Assembly: GCA_030611395.1 (NCBI GenBank)
Contig: JAUWPX010000010.1
Location: 1 to 12,439, forward strand
DNA length: 12,439 nt
Direction of reading: 5' to 3'
Source: Bacteroidota bacterium
Lineage (GTDB): Bacteria; Bacteroidota; Bacteroidia; Bacteroidales; VadinHA17
The translations under genes were made by a program, and so were the position numbers. Numbering within the stretch: the first letter of the stretch is position 1; each line of letters starts with the position of its first letter. Shown here piece by piece: positions 1 to 7,442 of the stretch. The notes under the pieces were generated by a model. The model did no database searches, was not told the origin of the DNA, and worked only from the letters and a program-made list of their open reading frames with translations.

Positions 1-416
1 ATTTGAATAAAGTTCGATCATCGAGAGACCTGGAAAAAGAATGTAAACGAAACATTGAAGTAATGTGGTTGCTTAAAAATCTACAGCCAGATCATAACAC
101 CATTTCAAACTTTCGCCGGGATAACCCTAAAGCCATAAATAAAGTATTTCGGGCAACTGTACAAATAGCCAAACACTTTGATTTGATTGGGGGAAAACTA
201 ATTGCCGGAGACAGCAGTAAATTCAGAGCGCAGAACAGCAAGAAGAACAATTATAATCAAAAAAAGATAGACCGTCATGTAAGCTATATTGACAAGAAAT
301 TGGAAGAATACAACCAGGTATTAGCAGAACAAGACGGGGATAACAAACAATTAATTCAGCATGAAATAGAAAAACACCAGGGAAGGAAAAAGAAATACAA
401 GCAATTAATCGGATGA
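1..416 (+). pseudogene. IS1182-type transposase, N-terminal fragment (cut by window edge)
   Basis: The reading frame enters from the left edge and encodes about 137 residues of a DDE transposase resembling the IS1182 group. Recognisable parts are the N-terminal segment with 'RSSRDLEKECKRNIEV' and 'NTISNFRRDN', then 'LIAGDSSKFRAQNSKK', which holds the first catalytic Asp of the DDE triad, and a charged helical stretch. The frame stops at TGA 414-416, where an intact family member (roughly 450-550 residues) would continue into its catalytic core. The Leu/TTG codon at base 3 is internal to the family alignment as I recall it, so the true start lies outside the window. A second fragment of the same protein follows in another frame at 430-561, so this is a decayed insertion sequence with a central deletion and not an active element. 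Confidence 0.8.
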
Positions 417-429
417 TACATATACATGA

Positions 430-561
430 CCCGCAGGACAAATACTGAAAACTAATGGCAACTGGTATAAAAAGCACAGCCATCGCAATACTGTCATAAC
501 ATTTAAACAATACAGGACCCGAGCCTGCAAGGATTGCCCTGTCCGGGAAAAATGCATTTAA
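430..561 (+). pseudogene. IS1182-type transposase, internal cysteine-rich fragment
   Basis: Read from base 430, this stretch gives 'PAGQILKTNGNWYKKH', then 'TFKQYRTRACKDCPVREKC', followed by Ile and a stop (TAA 559-561). The Cys-x2-Cys-x5-Cys cluster after a 'CPAGQ'-like segment is typical of the insert in the catalytic region of IS1182-type transposases. It lies only about 14 bases after the stop of the N-terminal fragment and in a different frame, so the part between them, including the second catalytic Asp, has been lost. The piece with the final catalytic Glu is not seen downstream. No start codon or ribosome binding site suggests that it is translated on its own. Confidence 0.7.
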
Positions 562-562
562 A

Positions 563-580
563 AAGTACCTGGAGGTACTT
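563..580. repeat. Perfect inverted repeat at the end of the transposase remnant
   Basis: AAGTACCT, a GG spacer, then AGGTACTT form a perfect 8-bp inverted repeat directly after the last transposase-like codon. It is followed by ATTTTGTC, so it could act as a weak terminator, or it could be a scar at the edge of the degraded element. No matching copy or terminal inverted repeat was seen elsewhere in the window. Bases 581-670 hold nothing else I can identify. Confidence 0.45.
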
Positions 581-673
581 ATTTTGTCAATTTCGGTGAT
601 ATATCGTTCGATAAGGTTCAAATTAATCCCATTTAAGGCAATTAATTTTTTGAATAAAATCACAACCTTCTTT

Positions 674-704
674 TTTGTACATCTCTTAAATCGGCTTATA
701 TTTG
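674..704 (+). promoter_or_regulatory. Bacteroidota-type promoter for the amidase gene
   Basis: TTTG at 674-677 (-33 element) and TATATTTG at 697-704 (-7 element, consensus TAnnTTTG) are separated by 19 bp, matching the known promoter layout of Bacteroides and Flavobacterium. Transcription would start near 711, leaving about 70 bases of leader before the ATG at 780. This is the best-formed promoter in the window. Confidence 0.6.
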
Positions 705-779
705 GGCAAAACTTACATATAATGGAAGGTTTTTAGACGAACTGCCGTTTGTTGGTGGTAAACTATTAATAAATCAGAC

Positions 780-2399
780 ATGGACAAACAATTAAAAATA
801 AACAGCAAAGAGTTATTGGATAAGATTAAAATTATCCTGATAATTTACTTAGTCTTACAAATTTCTTGTCAACCTCCGTCCAGGGAATCTCAAATTACAG
901 AATCCGGTAGTTTTATATTTCTGGAACAAGACATTACTCAAGTTCAACAGGGATATAAAGATGGTACTCATACTATCAAAGAAGTAGTTCAAGCTTATTT
1001 GGACAGAATTGAAGAGATAGATAAAAATGGACCCACGATTAACTCTATTATTCAAGTAAATCCTGATGCCATTCAAATTGCAGAGGAGTTGGATATAGAA
1101 ATGAGCGAGGGAAAAATAAGAGGACCTCTCCATGGTATTCCGGTTGTATTAAAAGATAATATTGATACTTATGATAAAATGGTAACCACCGGCGGCTCTA
1201 GAGCTCTGATGAATTCTTTTCCCTTGAAGGATAGCTATATTGCTAAGCAGCTTAGAGATGCCGGAGCAATTATCATTGGAAAAGCCAATTTAAGTGAATG
1301 GGCGAATTTTAGAGGTGAATTATCAACAAGTGGTTGGAGCGGTGTTGGCGGACAAACAAAAAATCCTTATGTTTTGAGTCGTAATCCTTGTGGGTCAAGT
1401 TCGGGTTCAGCAGTAGCTGTATCGGCCAATCTTACAATGCTTGCAATAGGTACTGAAACCAATGGTTCTATTGTTTGTCCTTCACATAGCAATGGTATAG
1501 TAGGAATAAAACCAACGGTGGGACTTATAAGTCGCTCAGGAATTATTCCCATATCATTTACTCAGGATACTCCGGGGCCTATGGCACGAACCGTGAGAGA
1601 TGCTGCTATTTTCCTGGGGGCATTAGTTGGCATAGATTCAACGGATGAAAAAACATTGGAAAGTAGAGGAAAATTTTACAGTGATTATACTGAATTCCTT
1701 AAGGAAGATGGGTTAAAAGGTAAGAGAATAGGTTTATACAAAGGCCCATTAGGAAAAAATTACAAGGTTGATACACTTATGTATAAAGCGGTAGATTTTC
1801 TGAAAAGCCAAGGGGTAGAAATTATTGAGATAGATGAAATATCAATCGGTAAAATGGGCTATTATTCGTTCGAAATAATGCTATATGAATACAAAGACGG
1901 ATTGAATAAGTATTTCCAATCCCTGGGAAGTGATGCACCGGTCAAAAGTATTGAAGAGCTTATTGCCTTTAACCAATCGGATTCGATAGAATTGAACTAT
2001 TTTAACCAGAAATACCTGGAGATGGCTCAGGAAAAGGGCGACCTGACTTCTGAGGAATATGTGGAAGCATTAGCTAAAATGATGAAAGGTAGTAGGGAAG
2101 AAGGAATAGACAGGGTAATGAATTTACATAATCTGGATGCAATAATCGCTCCAACCGGGAGCCCTGCATGGAAAACAGATTTGATTAATGGAGATAGTTT
2201 TCAGTTGGGAAGTTCTTCTCCTGCAGCTAGAGCCGGATATCCCAATATAACTGTACCTATGGGCTATGTTGATGAGCTACCTGTTGGAATTTCTTTTTTT
2301 GGAAGGGCCTGGAGTGAGCCTCTTTTACTTGAAATAGCTTATGCGTATGAAAGAGGCACTAAACATCGCAAAAGCCCAAAGTTTCTGGTTTCAGATTAA
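780..2399 (+). CDS. Amidase-signature lipoprotein, peptide-amidase type
   Basis: A 539-residue amidase-signature hydrolase that splits amide bonds. The Ser-cisSer-Lys triad is visible: Lys125 in 'PVVLKDNID', Ser206 in 'CGSSSGS' and Ser230 in 'GTETNGSIVCPS'. The Ser206-to-Ser230 spacing of 24 equals that of Stenotrophomonas peptide amidase (Ser202/Ser226, with Lys123), a closer fit than GatA. The C-terminal block 'YPNITVPMGY...PVGISFFG' is also typical of the group. The N terminus has a hydrophobic stretch (residues 16-29) ending in a lipobox-like 'LQISC' with Cys30, so the protein is probably a lipoprotein facing the periplasm or cell surface, able to deamidate peptide amides or similar compounds. 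The ATG at 780 keeps the whole signal; there is no Shine-Dalgarno sequence. It has its own promoter and looks monocistronic. Substrate is inferred, since this family is broad; the amidase assignment is firm. Confidence 0.9.
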   Translation: MDKQLKINSKELLDKIKIILIIYLVLQISCQPPSRESQITESGSFIFLEQDITQVQQGYKDGTHTIKEVVQAYLDRIEEIDKNGPTINSIIQVNPDAIQIAEELDIEMSEGKIRGPLHGIPVVLKDNIDTYDKMVTTGGSRALMNSFPLKDSYIAKQLRDAGAIIIGKANLSEWANFRGELSTSGWSGVGGQTKNPYVLSRNPCGSSSGSAVAVSANLTMLAIGTETNGSIVCPSHSNGIVGIKPTVGLISRSGIIPISFTQDTPGPMARTVRDAAIFLGALVGIDSTDEKTLESRGKFYSDYTEFLKEDGLKGKRIGLYKGPLGKNYKVDTLMYKAVDFLKSQGVEIIEIDEISIGKMGYYSFEIMLYEYKDGLNKYFQSLGSDAPVKSIEELIAFNQSDSIELNYFNQKYLEMAQEKGDLTSEEYVEALAKMMKGSREEGIDRVMNLHNLDAIIAPTGSPAWKTDLINGDSFQLGSSSPAARAGYPNITVPMGYVDELPVGISFFGRAWSEPLLLEIAYAYERGTKHRKSPKFLVSD

Positions 2400-2443
2400 G
2401 TCCAATTTTAAAAAAACAAGATGGATAAAGGGAGGAGGCCAAC

Positions 2444-2496
2444 CACTAACAAAAAATAAACACCATTCAAACAGGCGTTTATTCAAAACGTTATGA
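2444..2496. repeat. Nested inverted repeat, loosely attC-like, in the gap after the amidase
   Basis: Within the 110-bp gap, AATAAAC (2455-2461) and GTTTATT (2477-2483) form a perfect 7-bp inverted repeat with a 15-base loop. Outside it, CACTAAC (2444-2450) and GTTATGA (2490-2496) are partly complementary (TAAC/GTTA). This nested layout resembles an integron attC site, but the outer boxes do not fit the RYYYAAC/GTTRRRY consensus well and no integrase is present. It could equally be a weak hairpin after the amidase gene. There is no run of T to support a terminator. Confidence 0.3.
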
Positions 2497-2509
2497 CTCT
2501 AATAATTAA

Positions 2510-2914
2510 TTGAGTACTTTTGATAATATGCAAAAGAATACATCAGAAATAGAAATTTTTGCATCAAAGGATAGTAAGACTGAGATTCAGGTAAAGCTTG
2601 AAATAAAAGAGACCTCAGGAAAGGAAATCTATCAGCTTGGCTATGATGAAGCAATAAAACAAATCAATCTTGCCAAGGATGTATTTGGAAACAGCGAGTT
2701 ATTCGAACTTGAAAAAGATGAATCGTTTAAAAGCTCACTTTCAACAATATATCAAACATTTGAGGGTAAAAACCTCTACCCAGGTATTGAAGAAAAAGCA
2801 GCAAACCTTCTATATTTTATTACTAAGAACCATTCTTTCACTGATGGAAATAAGAGAATAGCTGCGTTCTTGTTTCTATTTTTCCTGGAACGGAATAAAG
2901 TTAAAGATGCATAA
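2510..2914 (+). pseudogene. RhuM/Fic-DOC-like protein, internally deleted and truncated
   Basis: The frame encodes up to 134 residues. The first part, 'SEIEIFASKDSKTEIQVKLE', resembles the start of RhuM-type proteins. The rest resembles the Fic/DOC-like C-terminal domain of RhuM-Fic proteins: 'YQTFEGKNLYPGIEEKAANL', then the active-site motif 'HSFTDGNKR', with the His and the phosphate-binding GNKR loop present. Two parts seem missing compared with a typical protein of about 330 residues: the central 200 or so residues after 'VKLE', and the last 50 or so after 'FLERNKV', where the frame ends in 'KDA' and a stop. The likely start is ATG at 2528; the frame also contains an upstream TTG at 2510. 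Intact relatives are linked to toxin or nucleotide-transfer functions; this copy is probably inactive. No antitoxin-like partner is visible. A short stand-alone DOC-like protein is the alternative reading. Confidence 0.6.
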
Positions 2915-2939
2915 AACAACCAGATGAAGGATATAATAC

Positions 2940-2947
2940 TACCTTTG
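2940..2947 (+). promoter_or_regulatory. Possible -7 element for the cold-shock gene
   Basis: TACCTTTG fits the TAnnTTTG consensus and lies 28 bases before the ATG at 2976. No TTG element is found at the expected distance upstream, so this is a partial match. The resulting leader would be about 20 bases of AT-rich sequence, too short for a structured cold-shock leader of the enterobacterial kind. Confidence 0.4.
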
Positions 2948-2975
2948 TATTTTATATAAATTAAAATTATTAATT

Positions 2976-3167
2976 ATGAGTAACGGAACAGTAAAGTTTT
3001 TTAACAAATCTAAAGGGTTTGGATTCATTACACCTGATGATGGTGGTAAAGATGTATTTGTGCATCAAAATGGATTAACCGATGAGATAACTGAAGGAGA
3101 TAAAGTAAGCTATGATGTAGAGGAAAGTCCAAAAGGATTGAACGCGGTAAATGTCAAAGTAGAATAA
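2976..3167 (+). CDS. Cold-shock domain protein (CspA family)
   Basis: A 63-residue single cold-shock domain, a five-stranded beta barrel that binds single-stranded RNA and DNA and melts RNA secondary structure in the cytoplasm. Both RNA-binding motifs are intact: RNP1 'KGFGFI' (residues 13-18) and RNP2 'DVFVH' (residues 26-30). The opening 'NGTVKFFNKSKGFGFI' is standard for the family, and the length is normal (60-70 residues). The gene stands alone, with a -7-like box just upstream and a strong terminator 35 bases downstream, so it is probably transcribed separately. Despite the family name, many members are not cold-induced, and the sequence shows nothing that settles that here. Confidence 0.95.
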   Translation: MSNGTVKFFNKSKGFGFITPDDGGKDVFVHQNGLTDEITEGDKVSYDVEESPKGLNAVNVKVE

Positions 3168-3201
3168 TATAATATTACTTTTTGACATCCCTATATTGTA
3201 T

Positions 3202-3228
3202 AAGCCTATCAAATTTGATAGGCTTTTT
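3202..3228 (+). terminator. Rho-independent terminator of the cold-shock gene
   Basis: AAGCCTATCAAA is followed directly by its exact complement TTTGATAGGCTT (3202-3225), a perfect 24-base palindrome that folds into a stem of at least 9 bp with an AT loop. It runs into TTTTT (3224-3228). It begins 35 bases after the cold-shock stop codon and separates that gene from the esterase gene. Confidence 0.85.
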
Positions 3229-3275
3229 AAAATTTTGAAAATTGATTATTCTTAAGTAAGAGAGTATTATTTATT

Positions 3276-4730
3276 ATGTATAAACAATCACTCTTAGGTC
3301 TTATAGCAGTCGCATTTTGCCTGCTGTTTACATCTTGTCAGGTCGGGCAAGAAAAAAAAGCATTGAAACTAAACGAACTCTTTACAAATCACATGGTACT
3401 CCAACAAAACGAGGAGGTCGCCTTTTGGGGAGAATATACACCGGGAAAAGAAGTTACGGTTTCGGGAAGTTGGGGAAAAGAAGCAACAACAACAGCAGAA
3501 AACAATGGAAATTGGACACTCAACCTGCCTACTCCTGAAGCAGGCGGACCATTCACCGTCAATATCGTTACAAAGGACAGCACTGTTACTATAAACGATG
3601 CAATGATTGGTGAAGTGTGGTTAGCATCAGGTCAATCCAATATGGAAATGCCCGTCAAAGGCTGGCCCCCCGAGGACCCTATTAATAATTCAGAAGAAGA
3701 GGTTGCCAATGCCAATTACCCGGGAATCAGAATGTTTACAGTAGCGAGAAGTTTTTCGCTGGAGCCTTTAGATACAATTATAGGGCAATGGGAAGTCGCC
3801 TCTCCCGAAACAGCAGGGGAGTTTAGTGCCACAGCGTATTTTTTTGCCCGCCGGTTACACCAGGAATTGAATATTCCCATAGGTGTCATTCATGCCAGTT
3901 GGGGCGGTACGGTAGCCGAAGCCTGGACGAGTAAAGGTCAGTTAAAAAAATTGGGTGATTTTGATAAAGATATTGAAATATTAGAGGATTCAAGTTTTTT
4001 GACACGCCCAAATATTCATAAAATACATCCGAATTTACCAACCGTATTATATAATGGAATGCTTCATCCTATTATTCCTTTCACCATCAAAGGTGCTATT
4101 TGGTATCAGGGAGAGTCAAATGTTAGTCGGGCAGAGCAATACAAGAAGCTATTCCCTGCAATGATTGAAGATTGGAGGACACAATGGAAAAATGATTTTC
4201 CGTTTTACTTTGTTCAAATTGCTCCTTATCAATATCATAAAAGTTCTGATGTTTCTTTAGATGAATCTCAGAAATTGAGAGATGCACAAAGACTTTCCTT
4301 AAAAACGAAAAATACAGGAATGGCAGTGACTATGGATATTGGCAATTTTACTAATATTCACCCTGCGAATAAGCAAGAGGTAGGTGCCAGATTAGCAGGA
4401 CTGGCTTTGGCAAATGACTATGGGAAACAATTGGTCGCATCGGGACCATTATATAAAAGCTTTGAGAAATCAGAGAATAAGCTGATACTTGATTTTGATT
4501 ATAAGGGCACCGGATTGATGGCTAAAGAATCATTATCCGGATTTGAAATTGCAGGAGCAGACAAAATATTCGTTTCCGCAGTGGCAAAGATTGTAGATAA
4601 TAAAGTACTGGTCTTTGCAGCTTCCATAGCACAACCCGAATATGTCCGATATGCCTGGCGGGATAATGGCATTGCAACCCTTTTTAATAATGAGGGTTTA
4701 CCGGCTTCCTCTTTCACAACAGAAGAATAA
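3276..4730 (+). CDS. Sialate O-acetylesterase-like SGNH lipoprotein
   Basis: A 484-residue carbohydrate esterase of the sialate 9-O-acetylesterase (DUF303/SASA) type, which removes acetyl groups from sugars. The N terminus is a lipoprotein signal with lipobox 'LFTSC' (Cys21). A beta-rich domain follows, starting 'LNELFTNHMVLQQ' and ending near residue 110, then the SGNH hydrolase core: nucleophile Ser121 in 'LASGQSNMEMP', the Gly/Asn block in 'ASWGGT' (208-212), 'WYQGESNV' (276-283), and the Asp/His block 'DIGNFTNIHP' with His362. All are intact and the length is normal. The gene lies 96 bases ahead of an exported Gfo/Idh/MocA protein on the same strand, so the two may be cotranscribed for use of an acetylated glycan. 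True sialate specificity is not proven: in Bacteroidota many relatives act on xylan or pectin acetyl groups. No sialidase or SusCD pair is in view. Confidence 0.9.
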   Translation: MYKQSLLGLIAVAFCLLFTSCQVGQEKKALKLNELFTNHMVLQQNEEVAFWGEYTPGKEVTVSGSWGKEATTTAENNGNWTLNLPTPEAGGPFTVNIVTKDSTVTINDAMIGEVWLASGQSNMEMPVKGWPPEDPINNSEEEVANANYPGIRMFTVARSFSLEPLDTIIGQWEVASPETAGEFSATAYFFARRLHQELNIPIGVIHASWGGTVAEAWTSKGQLKKLGDFDKDIEILEDSSFLTRPNIHKIHPNLPTVLYNGMLHPIIPFTIKGAIWYQGESNVSRAEQYKKLFPAMIEDWRTQWKNDFPFYFVQIAPYQYHKSSDVSLDESQKLRDAQRLSLKTKNTGMAVTMDIGNFTNIHPANKQEVGARLAGLALANDYGKQLVASGPLYKSFEKSENKLILDFDYKGTGLMAKESLSGFEIAGADKIFVSAVAKIVDNKVLVFAASIAQPEYVRYAWRDNGIATLFNNEGLPASSFTTEE

Positions 4731-4776
4731 CTTTGTAATATTGAAAGTCTAAAAAATCCATCGCACCAAAGTTATT
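4726..4776. repeat. Inverted repeat between the esterase and oxidoreductase genes
   Basis: AATAACTTTG (4726-4735, spanning the esterase stop codon) and CAAAGTTATT (4767-4776) are perfect 10-bp complements separated by 31 bases. There is no T-run after the second arm, so it is not a standard terminator. It could form a hairpin in a shared transcript that protects or partly uncouples the esterase message. Confidence 0.4.
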
Positions 4777-4826
4777 TACAGAAACATTAAAATCAAAGAA
4801 TTATAAACCCGAAAACAACATTAATT

Positions 4827-6320
4827 ATGGTACAAAAAAATGTTTCCCGTCGTAATTTTATAAAAAAAACGACGATAGCAGGAGCGGGTATTTCAATAGT
4901 ACCCGGTTTTACCGTAAGTGGTCTGGGACACAAAGCACCAAGTGACAGGATGAATATTGTCGGTATTGGAGTTGGAGGCAAAGGGCATCCTAACCTTGTA
5001 GGAATGAATACAGAGAATATTATCGGTCTTTGTGATATTGACTGGAAATATTCTACGAATTGTTTTGATGAATTTCCTAAGGCAAAAAGATATTGGGATT
5101 GGCGAAAGATGTTCGATGAACTGGGCGACTCTATTGATGGGGTAATGGTGGCTACTGCCGATCATACTCATGCCATTATTGCTGCCACCGCCATCACTAT
5201 GGGTAAGCATATTTATTGTCAGAAACCTCTTACCCACTCTGTTTACGAGTCACGATTACTAACTAAACTAGCCGCTAAATACAGAGTGGCAACCCAGATG
5301 GGCAACCAGGGAAATTCCGGTGATGGTGTGCGTCAGCTTTGTGAATGGATATGGAATGGTGAAATTGGTGAAATCAGTGAGGTTCACGCCTGGACAAACC
5401 GCCCGATTTGGCCACAGGGTTTAGAACGCCCCGATAATGTAATGACACCTCCTGACACACTTAACTGGGACCTTTTTTTAGGTCCGGCACCAATACGCCC
5501 ATATCATGAGATCTATACGCCATGGAATTGGCGTGGATGGTGGGATTTTGGAACCGGTGCTTTCGGGGATATGGCTTGCCACATACTCGATCCTGTTTAT
5601 CAGGCATTAAAACTGGACTATCCCGATACCATTTGTGGCAGTTCAACTCTCCTTAATACAGAAAGTGCACCACAGGCTGAAAAAGTGAGATTTGTTTTTC
5701 CTGTACGTGAAAACATGGAGAAAGTAGATATGCCGGCTCTAAAAGTTCACTGGTATGATGGCGGTCTGCTACCTGACCGGCCAGACCTCATGGCTGATGG
5801 AGAAGGTTTCTTAAATGACGGAATGGGTGGTTGTTTATTTGTTGGGTCGAAGGATACAATATTATGTGATACCGGCGGATTTAATCCCAGATTGCTTTCA
5901 GGCCGGATACCTGATGTAAAACCTTATATCCGCAGGATTCCCGGAGTGGTAGGTTATATAGATGGACCTCATGAGCAGGAATGGATAAGGGCATGTAAGG
6001 AATCACCGGAAAGCAGGGTTGAATGTACATCCAATTTTGCTTACTCGGGTCCTTTTAACGAAATGGTTTTGTTGGGTGTGTTGGCTGTCCGTTTGCAAGG
6101 CTTAAATAAAACGTTGAAATGGGACACAAAAAATATGAAATTTACCAATATTTCGGCTGATGAGACATTTAAAGTGGTTACTTCTGATGACTTTAGTGTG
6201 ATTGATGGACATCCACATTTCAGCACAAAATATACCACATTAAATGCACTGGAAGCAGCAAGTAGCTATATTAAGCATACTTACCGGAAAGGATGGCGTT
6301 TACCGGAAATGCCTAAGTAA
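4827..6320 (+). CDS. Tat-exported Gfo/Idh/MocA family oxidoreductase
   Basis: A 497-residue NAD(P)-dependent sugar oxidoreductase-like protein. It begins with a twin-arginine signal, 'SRRNFIK' (residues 7-13), then a hydrophobic stretch (about 16-31), so it is probably exported folded with its cofactor bound. The Rossmann motif is 'GIGVGGKG' (46-53); 'YCQKPLTH' (130-137) is the usual 'EKP' motif with Gln for Glu, as is common in this exported subgroup. 'GNQGNSGDGVRQ' and 'GDMACHILDP' (247-256, with His252 in the active-site region) also match the subgroup. Family members oxidise, reduce or isomerise sugars, and some use bound NAD to cleave glycosides. The neighbouring acetylesterase points to breakdown of a decorated glycan. 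Substrate cannot be read. The ATG at 4827 is chosen because it gives the complete Tat signal. It does not look like the GH109 subgroup. Confidence 0.9.
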   Translation: MVQKNVSRRNFIKKTTIAGAGISIVPGFTVSGLGHKAPSDRMNIVGIGVGGKGHPNLVGMNTENIIGLCDIDWKYSTNCFDEFPKAKRYWDWRKMFDELGDSIDGVMVATADHTHAIIAATAITMGKHIYCQKPLTHSVYESRLLTKLAAKYRVATQMGNQGNSGDGVRQLCEWIWNGEIGEISEVHAWTNRPIWPQGLERPDNVMTPPDTLNWDLFLGPAPIRPYHEIYTPWNWRGWWDFGTGAFGDMACHILDPVYQALKLDYPDTICGSSTLLNTESAPQAEKVRFVFPVRENMEKVDMPALKVHWYDGGLLPDRPDLMADGEGFLNDGMGGCLFVGSKDTILCDTGGFNPRLLSGRIPDVKPYIRRIPGVVGYIDGPHEQEWIRACKESPESRVECTSNFAYSGPFNEMVLLGVLAVRLQGLNKTLKWDTKNMKFTNISADETFKVVTSDDFSVIDGHPHFSTKYTTLNALEAASSYIKHTYRKGWRLPEMPK

Positions 6321-6384
6321 TAAATCAAACCCTGATAGTCTTAGGTTCATAATTTAAAAGTCAGACTGGTTTATTGTGTTATCC

Positions 6385-6416
6385 TTGCTCCTTACCCAGG
6401 TGCTATAATAAATTTG
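6385..6416 (+). promoter_or_regulatory. Probable promoter of the adenosine deaminase gene
   Basis: TAAATTTG at 6409-6416 fits the TAnnTTTG -7 consensus, and TTG at 6385-6387 lies 21 bp upstream, within the known spacing range. It is only 20 bases from the ATG at 6437, giving a very short leader. This arrangement also argues against a start upstream of 6437. The rest of the 116-bp gap after the oxidoreductase shows no clear terminator. Confidence 0.5.
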
Positions 6417-6436
6417 ATAACAAAACAAAAACAATT

Positions 6437-7439
6437 ATGGATTTTAGCAGCATACCGAAAATTGAGAATCATTTACATCTCGAGGGGGCTATTCCATATG
6501 AAACCCTTTGGCAATTAATTCAAAAATATGGTGGAGATAGAGAGGTTACAAATTTAAACAAGCTAAAAGAAAAATTTAAATTCCGGGATTTTAACCACTT
6601 TATCGAAATGTGGATATGGAAAAATCAATTTATAAAAGAATATGAGGATTTTAAGATTATTTCTGATGCGGTATTTAAGGATCTGGTGGACCAAAATGTA
6701 AAATATGCTGAGATTTTTATTTCTCCATCCATATTTAGGAAGAAATTGGAAATTCAAAGGATTGTTGAAGCAATATCCGGGAGTATTTCTGAAAATCCGA
6801 AGATTAAAATTAACCTGATTGTTGATCTGGTAAGGAATTTTGGACAGGAAAACGAAATTAGAACCCTTGAGGAAATCAACGAAGTTAAAGACCATAGCAT
6901 AATTGGAATAGGTATTGGTGGTTCAGAAAATGATTTCCCCCCTGAATTATTTGTTGACTTGTTTGAAAAAGCCCGGAATTATGGTTTCAAAACTACTGCC
7001 CATGCCGGTGAAGCAGCCGGGGCTGACAGTATCTGGAAAGCAATTAAACTTTTAAGAGTAGATAGGATTGGGCACGGTACACGGGCAATAGAAGATGTTA
7101 AATTACTCGACTACCTTTCAGAGTTCAAAATTCCAATTGAACTATGTCCGATTTTCAAATTTTCGTACAAAGGTTATTAAATCCATGGATGAGCATCCAT
7201 TTAAAATATTCCGGGAAAGGAAAATACCTGTTTCAATAAATACAGATGACCCGAAAATGTTTGATACTTCTCTTGCAGAAGAGTATCAGGCTTTATGTGA
7301 AACTTTTAATTTGAACGAAAAAGAAATATTTGCCACAATCATTGATTCAATAAATACAACCTGGTTAGAAAAGGAAGAAAAAGAAAAACTAATTTTTGAA
7401 TTTGAAAATGAACTGGGAATAACAAAACACAACAAGTAA
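6437..7439 (+). pseudogene. add: Adenosine deaminase, split by one inserted T
   Basis: Read across a single frameshift, this is a full-length (333-residue) metal-dependent adenosine deaminase, the cytoplasmic purine-salvage enzyme that converts adenosine to inosine. Active-site residues are all present: His12 and His14 in 'ENHLHLEG', His189 and Glu192 in 'TAHAGEAAG', His213 in 'RIGHGTRA', and Asp270/Asp271 in 'SINTDDP'. The first frame runs from ATG 6437 to TAA at 7178-7180. It leaves the family after 'IELCPI', where TTTT at 7152-7155 should be TTT; removing one T restores 'IELCPISNFRTKVIKSMDEH' and the frame continues to 7439. As written, the product lacks the metal-binding aspartates and would be inactive. 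A sequencing error or very recent mutation is likely, because everything else is undamaged. Relatives that deaminate other adenine-containing compounds cannot be excluded. Confidence 0.85.
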
Positions 7440-7442
7440 TAG

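Noticed and set aside
223..663. A 146-codon open frame on the minus strand
   Set aside because: It runs antisense across the transposase fragments; its product is rich in Cys, Ile and Ser and shows no family motif. It is a chance frame.
4726..4776. Inverted repeat read as a terminator of the esterase gene
   Set aside because: The loop is 31 bases and no T-run follows the second arm, so it is listed only as a repeat.
6374..6436. Upstream TTG start for the adenosine deaminase
   Set aside because: The added residues do not resemble the family, and the extension would translate through the promoter elements at 6385-6416. ATG 6437 gives the normal N terminus just before 'ENHLHLEG'.
7150..7160. 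Programmed ribosomal frameshift in the adenosine deaminase
   Set aside because: The shift needed is +1, and neither a known slippery codon context nor a stimulatory structure is evident. Adenosine deaminases are not known to use frameshifting, so error or mutation is simpler.
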